Positions 1 through 5,721 are shown, counted from the first letter of the stretch. The stretch: DNA of 5,737 nucleotides from an uncultured bacterium (GCA_903847545.1 CAINDZ010000284.1:1-5737); one strand, 5' to 3'. Numbers and translations: made by a program. The notes: a model not told the origin generated them from the sequence alone.

Positions 1-1
1 C

Positions 2-202
2 CACGGCGGTTGCCCGAAGGACCGTTTCGCCACCACGGCGGACGGCGAAAAGGGGCTGAACCACCTGTGCGAGGGCTACCTGGCGTTCTTCCGCCACATC
101 GCGCCGGGGATCGAGTTCATGGCCCACGCATTGCTGGCGGGGCGTCCCCCGGCCGGCGTGATGGGCGAAATGGCACGCCGCGATGCCGCACGGCGTTGTT
201 GA
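2..202 (+). CDS. Anaerobic sulfatase maturase (radical SAM/SPASM), C-terminal fragment
   Basis: This is the last 66 codons of a gene cut by the window edge, ending in TGA at 200-202. The frame reads HGGCPKDRF, then a DGEKGLNHLCEGY stretch, an AFFRHI motif and a final LLAGRPPAGVM. That pattern is typical of the C-terminus of anaerobic sulfatase-maturating enzymes (anSME/AtsB type). By family knowledge these cytoplasmic radical SAM enzymes oxidise a Cys or Ser of a sulfatase to formylglycine. The two cysteines seen (fragment residues 4 and 23) fit the last ligands of the SPASM auxiliary iron-sulfur clusters. The radical SAM CxxxCxxC motif would lie upstream, outside the window, so activity cannot be judged. 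No sulfatase gene is visible here. The family call rests on a short but very characteristic segment. Some related SPASM maturases share this tail, so the exact substrate is inferred. Confidence 0.85.
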   Translation, partial: HGGCPKDRFATTADGEKGLNHLCEGYLAFFRHIAPGIEFMAHALLAGRPPAGVMGEMARRDAARRC

Positions 203-273
203 CCGGCCGCACCTTTGTTATCGTGCCGAACATGCACTGTCACCCGCCACCACCGACGAAGGAGTCGCACACC

Positions 274-747
274 ATGAAGAGGACCTTGATCGGCGCGCTG
301 GTCGCCATGTCGATGATCGCGGGCGCGGCGCAGGCCGAGACGGCCTGGGGCCTGCGCGGGGGCATCACCTCGGACCCGGACCAGGTGCACGTGGGCCTGC
401 ACGTGGTCGGCGGCGAGCTGTTCAACAACGGCTGGTTCATCCCGAACATCGAGGTCGGCTTCGGCGACGACCTGACCCTGATCGCCCTGAACCCCGAGCT
501 GGTCTACAAGTTCAGCAAGCGCGGCGGGGCGGACTGGGGCTTCTACATCGGCGGCGGGCTGGGCGTGAACTTCATGAGCTGGGACAACAACGTGCCCGGC
601 GACGACTCGGACACCAAGGTCGGCATCAACTTCCTGGGCGGCATGACGCGCAAGCTGTCGGCCGGGAACGACTTCTTCCTGGAGCTGAAGCTGGGCGCCC
701 AGGACTCGCCCGACGCGAAGGTGACCGCCGGGTTCACGTTCTACTAG
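274..747 (+). CDS. Small secreted protein, probable outer-membrane beta-barrel
   Basis: The product is 157 residues. The ATG at 274 is preceded by AAGGAG (259-264) with 9 nt of spacing. Residues 1-21 form a signal peptide: KR, a hydrophobic core, then AQA before Glu22. The mature 136 residues contain about eight segments with alternating hydrophobic and polar residues, such as WGLRGGI, VHVGLHVVGG, FIPNIEVGFG, ALNPELVYKF, GFYIGGGLGVNF, INFLGGMTRKL, FFLELKLGA and VTAGFTFY. Glycine- and Asp/Asn-rich turns separate them. The chain ends in an aromatic residue within FTFY, as many outer-membrane barrel proteins do. This matches small eight-stranded barrels of the OmpA/OmpW/opacity fold in general form, but no specific family is recognised and the function is unknown. 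It sits 71 nt after the maturase gene and is followed by a strong hairpin, so it may be a single-gene transcript. A periplasmic beta-rich protein is the main alternative. Confidence 0.8.
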   Translation: MKRTLIGALVAMSMIAGAAQAETAWGLRGGITSDPDQVHVGLHVVGGELFNNGWFIPNIEVGFGDDLTLIALNPELVYKFSKRGGADWGFYIGGGLGVNFMSWDNNVPGDDSDTKVGINFLGGMTRKLSAGNDFFLELKLGAQDSPDAKVTAGFTFY

Positions 748-770
748 GCCCGCGCCCCATTGTTGATCAC

Positions 771-798
771 GAAGGGGGCGCCGCGCGGTGCCCCCTTC
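771..798 (+). terminator. GC-rich hairpin, terminator-like, without a clear U-tract
   Basis: GAAGGGGGC (771-779) pairs perfectly with GCCCCCTTC (790-798). Inside it, G780-T789, C781-G788 and C782-G787 extend the stem to 12 pairs around a GCGC tetraloop. The hairpin begins 23 nt after the stop codon at 747 and ends 21 nt before the start codon at 820. Its position suggests a transcription terminator or 3' stabiliser for the barrel-protein gene. The sequence after it is TCTCCCAC, not a run of T, so classical Rho-independent termination is doubtful. It could also attenuate transcription into the following gene. Confidence 0.5.
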
Positions 799-819
799 TC
801 CCACGCCGAAAGGACCCCG

Positions 820-1323
820 ATGAAGGGCAATATCGCCACGCCGCGCCTGTTCGCGCGCGCGCTGACCGTGCTGGCGGTCGCGCTGTATGTCGCCACACTG
901 GTGCTGCCGTTCGTGCACGGCACCATCCGGATGCTGTTCGCGTTCTCGCGCGACCTGACGCTGCTGAAGTTCATGCAGGCGATGGCCGACAAGCAGCCCG
1001 GCGCCGTCACCGCGGTCGTGGCGTTCGTCGTCGTCGTGCTGCCGCTGGTGCTGCTGGGCACGGCGCTGCTGGTGGCCTGGGCGCCGTGGCGCGTGGTGCC
1101 GCGCCGGCTGCGGGCGCTGGGCCCGCGCCTGCGGCTGGGCGCCTGGGCCGTCGCCGCGCTGGGCGCCGTGTTCATGGTCGGTATGTGCGCCGCCTCGAGC
1201 GCCACCGGCGGGCCGAAGCTGCGCCTGCTGCCGGGCGGCTGGTGCTTCTGCGCCTCGCTGCTGGTGGCGGCCGCCGCGGTGATGCTGGCCGTGCCGTCGA
1301 GCCAGGACGTGCCCGAGGCGTGA
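820..1323 (+). CDS. Four-helix inner-membrane protein, PqiA-domain-like
   Basis: The product is 167 residues. The ATG at 820 has AAAGGA (809-814) 5 nt upstream. An earlier in-frame ATG at 760 lies upstream of the hairpin and has no ribosome-binding site. Four hydrophobic segments are visible at about residues 13-33, 62-87, 106-126 and 139-158. A polar stretch containing FSRDLTLLKFMQ lies between helices 1 and 2, and an arginine-rich loop (91-105) lies between helices 2 and 3. The layout resembles a single PqiA domain: helix, extracytoplasmic loop, long helix with PL, basic loop, helix, then a PGG-W-aromatic entry to the last helix. PqiA proteins are linked to envelope lipid transport with MCE proteins. 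The zinc-ribbon cysteines of full-length PqiA are absent and no MCE gene is nearby. The PqiA link is an inference from topology; a generic membrane protein is possible. Its stop overlaps the next gene. Confidence 0.75.
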   Translation: MKGNIATPRLFARALTVLAVALYVATLVLPFVHGTIRMLFAFSRDLTLLKFMQAMADKQPGAVTAVVAFVVVVLPLVLLGTALLVAWAPWRVVPRRLRALGPRLRLGAWAVAALGAVFMVGMCAASSATGGPKLRLLPGGWCFCASLLVAAAAVMLAVPSSQDVPEA

Positions 1324-1832
1324 TCGAGGCCTACGACGCGCGTTGGCCGCGGAGTTTTGCCGCGGTGCGCGACGAGCTGCGCGGCGTGTTCGCGCCCCTG
1401 GACGTGCAGGTCGAGCACATCGGCAGCACCTCCGTGCCCGGGCTGGCGGCCAAGCCGGTCATCGACGTGCTGCTCGGCGCGTCCTCGCTGCCGCTGGTCG
1501 AGTCGCGGATCGCCGCCTTGCAGGCCCGCGGCTACGCCTACGCCCCACAGTACGAGGACGTGCTGCCCGAACGCCGCTACTTCCGCCGCATGCCGGGCGC
1601 CCTTCCGCGCATCCACCTGCACGCCGTCGTGACCGGGTCCGCCATCTGGCGCGAGCACCTGGCGTTTCGCGATGCCCTGCGGGCGGATGCAGACCTGCGC
1701 GCGCGCTACCAGGACCTGAAGCTGCGCCTGGCCCGCGAGCACGCCGCCGACAAGGCGGCGTACACGGAGGCGAAGGGGCCGTTCATCCGGGCGGTGATCG
1801 AGGCGGCTTTAGGTGATGGGGCGGGGGCTTGA
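1320..1832 (+). CDS. GrpB family protein (UPF0157, nucleotidyltransferase fold)
   Basis: The product is 170 residues, about the usual length for GrpB-like proteins. The start is GTG at 1320, overlapping the upstream TGA by 4 nt (GTGA). That start gives the family N-terminus VIEAYDARWPRSF. The signature EHIGSTSVPGLAAKPVIDV follows (residues 32-50); it contains the Gly-Ser pair (35-36) and Asp49 expected of the nucleotidyltransferase fold. A GYAY segment (71-74), IHLHAV with His99 and His101, and WREHLAFRDALR (110-121) then follow. The end has YQDLKLRLA and an AYTEAKGPFI motif, all typical of the family. The biochemical role of most GrpB proteins is unproven. Some family members are fused to CoaE dephospho-CoA kinase; this one stands alone. 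The overlap suggests translational coupling to the membrane-protein gene. Ribosome-binding sites near the GTG are weak (AGGA 1304-1307, GAGG 1315-1318), which fits coupling. Confidence 0.9.
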   Translation: MIEAYDARWPRSFAAVRDELRGVFAPLDVQVEHIGSTSVPGLAAKPVIDVLLGASSLPLVESRIAALQARGYAYAPQYEDVLPERRYFRRMPGALPRIHLHAVVTGSAIWREHLAFRDALRADADLRARYQDLKLRLAREHAADKAAYTEAKGPFIRAVIEAALGDGAGA

Positions 1833-1841
1833 GGGTGGGGG
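1818..1841 (+). other. Potential G-quadruplex motif over the GrpB stop codon
   Basis: Four G-runs lie on the coding strand at 1818-1821 (4 G), 1823-1827 (5 G), 1833-1835 (3 G) and 1837-1841 (5 G). The loops are C, CTTGA and T. This satisfies the usual four-run rule with loops of 1-7 nt. The middle loop contains most of the TGA stop codon (1830-1832). More G-runs follow at 1864-1866, 1871-1873 and 1884-1888, so the first 60 nt of the gap are strongly G-biased on this strand. In the transcript it could affect termination or 3'-end stability. High genomic GC makes such motifs more likely by chance. Confidence 0.45.
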
Positions 1842-1897
1842 CGGTGCTGGTTGGCGTGGTTGCGGGAGGTGGGACCGGCGCGCGGGGGTGAGCCTTG

Positions 1898-1913
1898 CTT
1901 GCGCCGGCGCAAG
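1898..1913. promoter_or_regulatory. Perfect 16-bp palindrome upstream of the NTF2-like gene
   Basis: CTTGCGCC is followed directly by its reverse complement GGCGCAAG. The palindrome lies in the 110-nt gap, 29 nt before the ATG at 1943. A weak promoter can be drawn around it: TTGCTT (1895-1900), a 17-nt spacer and CATCAT (1918-1923). The palindrome would then sit largely in the spacer, as an operator might. With no unpaired loop and no T-run after it, a terminator reading is less likely. A chance palindrome of this length in GC-rich DNA is possible. Confidence 0.35.
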
Positions 1914-1942
1914 TCCACATCATCCAACAGGGGGCTGACCTG

Positions 1943-2398
1943 ATGACAAGACTGACAATCATGATCGTGGCCGCGCTCGCCGGCTTCGGCGGCGCCGCAG
2001 TGGCCAGCCCCGCCGCCCCCGATTCAGCCGCCATCGCGGGCGTGACCGCGGCGTTCCACGCCGCACTGGCGGCGGGAGACTCGACCGCAGCGCTGGCGTT
2101 GCTGGCCGACGATGCGGTCGTGCTGGAGGGTGGCGACCGCGAGACGCGGGCCGATTACGCGGCGCATCACCTGGGGGCGGACGTCGCCTTCGCGCAGGCG
2201 ATGACTGGGACGCGCACGGTCGAGGGCGTGGCGCAGGTCGGCGACGCGGCGTGGGTGTGGGCCACCTCCACCGAGAGCGGCACGTGGCACGACCACGCGG
2301 TCGACGCGGTCGGGGCCGAGTTGATGGTGCTCTCGCGGGAGGGCGGGGATTGGCGCATCCGCGCCATCCACTGGTCGTCGCACAAGCGTCGTCCGTAG
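1943..2398 (+). CDS. Exported NTF2/SnoaL-like (DUF4440-type) protein
   Basis: The product is 151 residues. The ATG at 1943 has AGGGGG (1929-1934) 8 nt upstream. The N-terminus is a signal peptide: MTRL, a hydrophobic core and AVA before Ser22, so the mature protein should be periplasmic. The mature part begins with a helix (about 28-42, ITAFHAAL-like), then GDSTAALALLADDAVVLEGG (45-64), the classic opening of the NTF2-like/DUF4440 cone fold. A helix with DYAAHHLGADVAFA (71-84) and beta strands including AWVWATST (103-110) and AELMVLSREGGDWRIRAIHW (125-144) follow. NTF2-like proteins range from enzymes to ligand-binding proteins, and no specific reaction can be read here. His75 and His76 and several Asp residues might line the pocket. 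The next in-frame ATG at 1961 would destroy the signal peptide's basic start. The gene ends 6 nt from the convergent kinase gene. Confidence 0.85.
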   Translation: MTRLTIMIVAALAGFGGAAVASPAAPDSAAIAGVTAAFHAALAAGDSTAALALLADDAVVLEGGDRETRADYAAHHLGADVAFAQAMTGTRTVEGVAQVGDAAWVWATSTESGTWHDHAVDAVGAELMVLSREGGDWRIRAIHWSSHKRRP

Positions 2399-2404
2399 CG
2401 AGGG

Positions 2405-4651
2405 TCAGGTGGGCTGCGTGACCGTCGGCGGCATGACCTGCTCGATGGTTTCGGCGAGCAGGCGGCTGTTCAGGGGCTTGGGCACGTGGGCGTCGAAGCC
2501 GACCTCGGCGCACAGGGCGGTGTCCTCGGGCAGCACGCGCGCCGTCAGCGCGACCAGCGGCAGGCGGGCGCGGCCGGTGGCCCGTTCGTGCTCGCGCCAC
2601 TGGCGGGCTACGTCGATGCCGTCCAGGTTGGGCATCTGCAGGTCGAGCAGCGCGCCGTCGAAGCTCTTCGAGTAGAGGGCGGCCAGCGCCTCGACGCCGT
2701 CCTCGGTCAGCGTGACCTCGTGGCCCCACTTCTTCAGCAGCGTCACCACCAGCTTCTGGTTCACCACGTTGTCCTCGGCGACCAGCAGGCGGCGGGGCGT
2801 CGCGCGCGGGGTTGCCGCGGTCGCCGTCGCGGTCGCATCGGCGGCCCTGATGGCCGCGGCCACCTGGACCACCGGCAATTCGAGCGCGAAGCGGAAGCAC
2901 GATCCTTCGCCCACGCGGCTCTCCAGGAGCAACTGGCCGCCCATCATCGCCACCAGGCGACGGCAGATGTGCAGGCCCAGGCCGGTGCCGCCGTAGCGAC
3001 GGGTGTGCGTGTCGTCGGCCTGCTGGAAGGCCTCGAAGATCAGGTCCTGCTTCTCGGGCACGATGCCGATGCCGGTGTCGCAGACGCTGAACTCCAGGAA
3101 CTGGCGCGAGGCGTCGGCCGCGGCAACGCGCACCGACAGACCGACCGAGCCCTGCTCGGTGAACTTGAAGGCATTGCCCAGCAGGTTGACCAGGACCTGG
3201 CGGATGCGCGCCGCGTCGCCGACCAGGGCGGGCGCCAGGGCCGTGTCGATGTTCCAGTCCAGGTGCACGCCGCGGGCGTTCGCCGTCACCAGCAGGGTGC
3301 GCCGGATCTTCTCGAGCTCCTCGGCGGGGGCGAACTCGTGCGGGTCCAGGCGCAGCGCCCCGGCCTCGATGGCCGAGACGTCCAGGATGTCGTTGATGAC
3401 CGTCAGCAGCGAGCGGCCGGACTCGAGGGCCACCTCGAGCTGCTCGCGCTGCATGTTCTCGAGCCGGGTGTCGAGCACCAGCTCGGTCATGCCGAGCACG
3501 CCGTTGAGCGGCGTGCGGATCTCGTGCGACATGTTCGCCAGGAAGGCGCTCTTGGCGCGGCTGGCGGCCTCGGCGCCGTCGCGGGCCTGCTCCAGGTCGC
3601 GCTCGACCTGCAGGCGTCGCTCGATCTCGGCCTCGAGCTCGCGCTGGCGCGTCGCCAAGTCCTGCAGGTGCCCCGCCTCGGCCTTCAGGCGCGCGGTCAG
3701 CGACTGCGCCCGCAGCTGCCCCACCCACACCAGCGCCGACAGCGCCATCGACATCGCGGCCAGCGCGACCAGGCCCCACAGGAAGACGCGGGGACTGTCG
3801 GCCAGCGAGCCGTCGATGGCGGCCTCGCGCGTCACCGTCAGGGGGAAGTGGTCGGTGCGGACGCAGCTGAGCAGCCGCGCATGGTCGGCCGACAGTGCGG
3901 TCTGGCCCGGCATCGGCAGGCGGCCCGGACGCGGGCCCGCCTGCGGCGCCCGGTCCCTGCCGAGGACGTGCTCCTCCCAGGTCAGCCACAGCGTCTCGTC
4001 GGCGATGGCCGACTTGCCCAGGATCTGGGCGCGCAGCGTGGCCGTGGGCACGAACGCCAGCAGCCAGCCTTCGTGGCGATCCAGGACGCGGCACTCGCCG
4101 GCGAGCAGCAACTGGTCGTGGGCCGGGAGGTAGTCGACATCGGTGGCCGGCGCGTTGTCGGTGCCTGTTTGCGGAGCCGCCCATTCGGACGCGAACGGGG
4201 CGCCGGGATCGCGCCGCGGGTCGCGCGAGTCGAGCACGATGTCGCCCTTCGCGTCCAGCAGCACCAGCCGCGAGAACAGCGGCTGGCCGCCCGGCAGCGC
4301 GCGGGACAGGCGCCGGTCGAACTCGGTCTCGAGGTCGAGCAGGCTGATGCGCAGGCCGTACTCGAGGCTGAGGCCGAGCGCCGCGTTCTCGAAGTACGCG
4401 CTGACCTCGCGCCGGTTGGCCAGGTCGGCCACCTCGGACTGCAGGCCGGACACGAAATGGTCGAGCGAGACGCCGAGCGCCGCCGTGTGGCCGAGCTCGT
4501 CGCGCACGAAGTTCTCGTGCTGCGCCTGCCGCAGCGTGTACAGCCCCTGGATCAGGAACCCCACCAGGGCGACCGCCGGCAAGCCGACACCGACGACCGC
4601 AAGCCACGGTCGACGGTGCAGGACGCCGGTGATGCCCGGGCGGCGGCTCAT
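2405..4651 (-). CDS. Hybrid sensor histidine kinase with receiver domain
   Basis: The product is 748 residues. The start is ATG at 4651-4649, overlapping the upstream TGA (ATGA), with MSRRPG before a membrane helix (about 15-38). Residues 41-288 form a large periplasmic sensor with FSRLVLLDAKGDIVLDS (126-142) and GWLLAFVPTATL (195-206), suggestive of a Cache-type PAS-like fold. A second helix (289-312) leads to a coiled coil (about 315-368). HisKA follows, with the H-box SHEIRTPLNG and phospho-acceptor His376. HATPase_c has the N-box NLLGNAFKFTE (489-499), DTGIGI (525-530), IFEAF (538-542) and GGTGLGL (554-560). A Thr/Ala linker (606-617) joins the receiver domain, with acidic Glu626 and Asp627, phospho-acceptor Asp670 in LLDLQMP, Thr703 and Lys725. 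All key residues are present, so kinase and receiver should be active. No HPt or DNA-binding domain is present, so a separate phosphotransfer partner is expected elsewhere. Coupling to the binding-protein gene suggests that protein acts in sensing. Confidence 0.95.
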   Translation of the reverse strand: MSRRPGITGVLHRRPWLAVVGVGLPAVALVGFLIQGLYTLRQAQHENFVRDELGHTAALGVSLDHFVSGLQSEVADLANRREVSAYFENAALGLSLEYGLRISLLDLETEFDRRLSRALPGGQPLFSRLVLLDAKGDIVLDSRDPRRDPGAPFASEWAAPQTGTDNAPATDVDYLPAHDQLLLAGECRVLDRHEGWLLAFVPTATLRAQILGKSAIADETLWLTWEEHVLGRDRAPQAGPRPGRLPMPGQTALSADHARLLSCVRTDHFPLTVTREAAIDGSLADSPRVFLWGLVALAAMSMALSALVWVGQLRAQSLTARLKAEAGHLQDLATRQRELEAEIERRLQVERDLEQARDGAEAASRAKSAFLANMSHEIRTPLNGVLGMTELVLDTRLENMQREQLEVALESGRSLLTVINDILDVSAIEAGALRLDPHEFAPAEELEKIRRTLLVTANARGVHLDWNIDTALAPALVGDAARIRQVLVNLLGNAFKFTEQGSVGLSVRVAAADASRQFLEFSVCDTGIGIVPEKQDLIFEAFQQADDTHTRRYGGTGLGLHICRRLVAMMGGQLLLESRVGEGSCFRFALELPVVQVAAAIRAADATATATAATPRATPRRLLVAEDNVVNQKLVVTLLKKWGHEVTLTEDGVEALAALYSKSFDGALLDLQMPNLDGIDVARQWREHERATGRARLPLVALTARVLPEDTALCAEVGFDAHVPKPLNSRLLAETIEQVMPPTVTQPT

Positions 4652-5586
4652 TGCGCGGTGGCGCCCTTCCGGAAGAAGTCGGGGAAGTACGTCCACACGC
4701 CGGGGTAGTACTTGCGCACGAGGTTCTCGTAGGTGCCGTCGGCGCGGCAGCGCGCCAGGAACGCGGCGAACGCGGCCTCGAGCTCGGGCGAGTCCTTCGG
4801 GAACGCCGCGGCCATGTGCTGCGGCTCGGAGAGCGGGCCCAGGATCTTGATCTTGCCCTGCCAGCGGCGCAGCGCGACCAGCGCGTCGGGCACGTCCAGG
4901 ATGGTCAGTTCGGCCATGCCGCCCAGCAGGTTCGGCGCCATGTGGTTGAGGCTGCCCTCGTAGTTGACGACCATCGCGCCGTGGCCCGACAGGTCGTACA
5001 GCTTCGGGTCCAGGCACGTGTTCGGCTTGGCGAGCACGCTGACGCCCTTGATCAGCTTGTAGGTGACGGCGATGTCGCCGGCCAGCGATCCGGTCGGCGT
5101 GATCGGGGCCGTGCGCGCGGAGGCCGGCGCGATCAGCCAGATCTGCGTCGGGAACATCGGCTCGGCGAAGTTCACCAGCTTCTGGCGCCACGGCAGCACC
5201 GTCATGCCGTGCGCGATCATGTCGCCGCGCACCGGCGCGGTGCCGGTGATGGTGACCTCGCCGCCGGCGCGCTTGAACGTCAGCCCGGTCAGGTCGGTGT
5301 AGGTGTGGTCCCAGTCGGTCTCGACGTACTCGTACTCGACGCCGATCTCGCGACAGAACATCTTCACCAGGTCAACATCGAGGCCGTCGCCGGCGCCGGT
5401 GATGAAGTTCGCGTAGGGCAGGCCCAGGTGACGCAGCTTGCCGGCGGCCTTGATCTCGGGCAGGTCGTGGCGCGGCGGCGCCTGGACGACGGGCTCGCCG
5501 GTCGTCGCCGTCGCGGTCGGCGTCTGGGCGAACACCGCCGTCGCGCCCAGCACGAGCGCCAGCAACAAGGTCATCATCGCGCGCAT
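4648..5586 (-). CDS. Periplasmic solute-binding protein, family 3 (sensory partner of the kinase)
   Basis: The product is 312 residues from ATG 5586-5584. That start lies 6 nt after GGAGG (5597-5593). The ATG at 5592 touches the GGAGG and is a poor start, adding only two residues. Residues 1-20 are a signal peptide ending VFA, with Gln21 first in the mature chain, so it is not a lipoprotein. After a Thr/Pro linker, the SBP_bac_3 pattern appears: LPEIKAAGKLRHLGLPYANF (42-61), DGLDVDLVKMFCREIGVEYE (67-86), GDMIAHGMTVLPWR (121-134), VNFAEPMF (138-145) and, near the end, FPKDSPELEAAFAAFL (262-277), DGTYENLVRKYY (283-294). This family binds amino acids and similar small solutes. Arg134 matches the carboxylate-binding Arg of HisJ/LAO-type proteins. 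A longer loop (about 97-119) precedes GDMIA. No permease or ATPase gene adjoins it; instead the stop overlaps the hybrid kinase start. A signalling role is inferred; it could still serve a distant transporter. Confidence 0.9.
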   Translation of the reverse strand: MRAMMTLLLALVLGATAVFAQTPTATATTGEPVVQAPPRHDLPEIKAAGKLRHLGLPYANFITGAGDGLDVDLVKMFCREIGVEYEYVETDWDHTYTDLTGLTFKRAGGEVTITGTAPVRGDMIAHGMTVLPWRQKLVNFAEPMFPTQIWLIAPASARTAPITPTGSLAGDIAVTYKLIKGVSVLAKPNTCLDPKLYDLSGHGAMVVNYEGSLNHMAPNLLGGMAELTILDVPDALVALRRWQGKIKILGPLSEPQHMAAAFPKDSPELEAAFAAFLARCRADGTYENLVRKYYPGVWTYFPDFFRKGATAQ

Positions 5587-5592
5587 GGTCAT

Positions 5593-5597
5593 CCTCC
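5593..5597 (-). promoter_or_regulatory. Ribosome-binding site GGAGG that decides the binding-protein start
   Basis: Read on the minus strand the sequence is GGAGGATGACCATG. The GGAGG is directly adjacent to the first ATG (5592) but 6 nt from the second (5586). Six nt is a normal spacing and zero is not, so the second ATG is the probable start. Confidence 0.8.
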
Positions 5598-5619
5598 ACG
5601 TCGCACATGTCGGCCATGA

Positions 5620-5641
5620 CCCGGTCGCACGGAGGACCGGG
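5620..5641 (-). promoter_or_regulatory. Leader hairpin with anti-Shine-Dalgarno sequence
   Basis: On the minus strand CCCGGTC (5641-5635) pairs with GACCGGG (5626-5620) as a 7-bp stem with an 8-nt loop CTCCGTGC. The sequence CCTCC at 5635-5631, mostly in the loop, is an exact complement of the operon's GGAGG at 5597-5593. If the transcript starts upstream of this hairpin, CCTCC could pair with the ribosome-binding site and lower translation. The heptamer GTCGCAC also occurs twice on the plus strand, at 5600-5606 and 5624-5630, exactly 24 bp apart, which could instead mark a repeated protein-binding site. No convincing sigma-70 promoter was found for the operon. Short complementarities of this kind arise by chance in GC-rich DNA. 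Confidence 0.3.
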
Positions 5642-5721
5642 GGATCATGTGGGATATCGGCTGAAGGCGCGGGCGGTTGACCGTATTATGATGCGGCACC
5701 GAAGAGGGCCCGCGGGCCACA

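Noticed and set aside
203..273. Promoter for the barrel-protein gene in the 71-nt gap
   Set aside because: Only a TTTGTTATC patch stands out. No -35/-10 pair with normal spacing was convincing, so nothing was annotated apart from the ribosome-binding site.
183..1319. Long open frame on the plus strand running from near 183 into the GrpB gene
   Set aside because: It overlaps the barrel-protein and membrane-protein genes in another frame, and its translation is Arg/Gly/Ala-rich with no recognisable motif. It is open because GC-rich DNA has few stop codons. Only the part from 1320 onward is a real gene.
1959..4607. 882-codon minus-strand open frame overlapping the kinase in another frame
   Set aside because: The translation is Arg/Pro/Ala-rich and lacks motifs, while the neighbouring frame encodes the full kinase.
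2486..4708. 740-codon open frame on the plus strand opposite the histidine kinase
   Set aside because: It is antisense to a kinase with every catalytic motif intact. Its translation is rich in Arg, Gln, Val and His without domains, and it has no ribosome-binding site. It is a GC-driven shadow.
4652..5191. Upstream extension of the kinase open frame to 5191
   Set aside because: That part lies over the binding-protein gene in the wrong frame and reads as low-complexity Arg/Gly sequence. The ATGA overlap at 4648-4651 gives a start directly followed by a membrane helix.
5677..5693. TTGACC with TATTAT as a plus-strand promoter
   Set aside because: The two elements are only 1 nt apart, not about 17, so they cannot form one sigma-70 promoter. 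At most TATTAT/TATGAT is a lone -10-like element.
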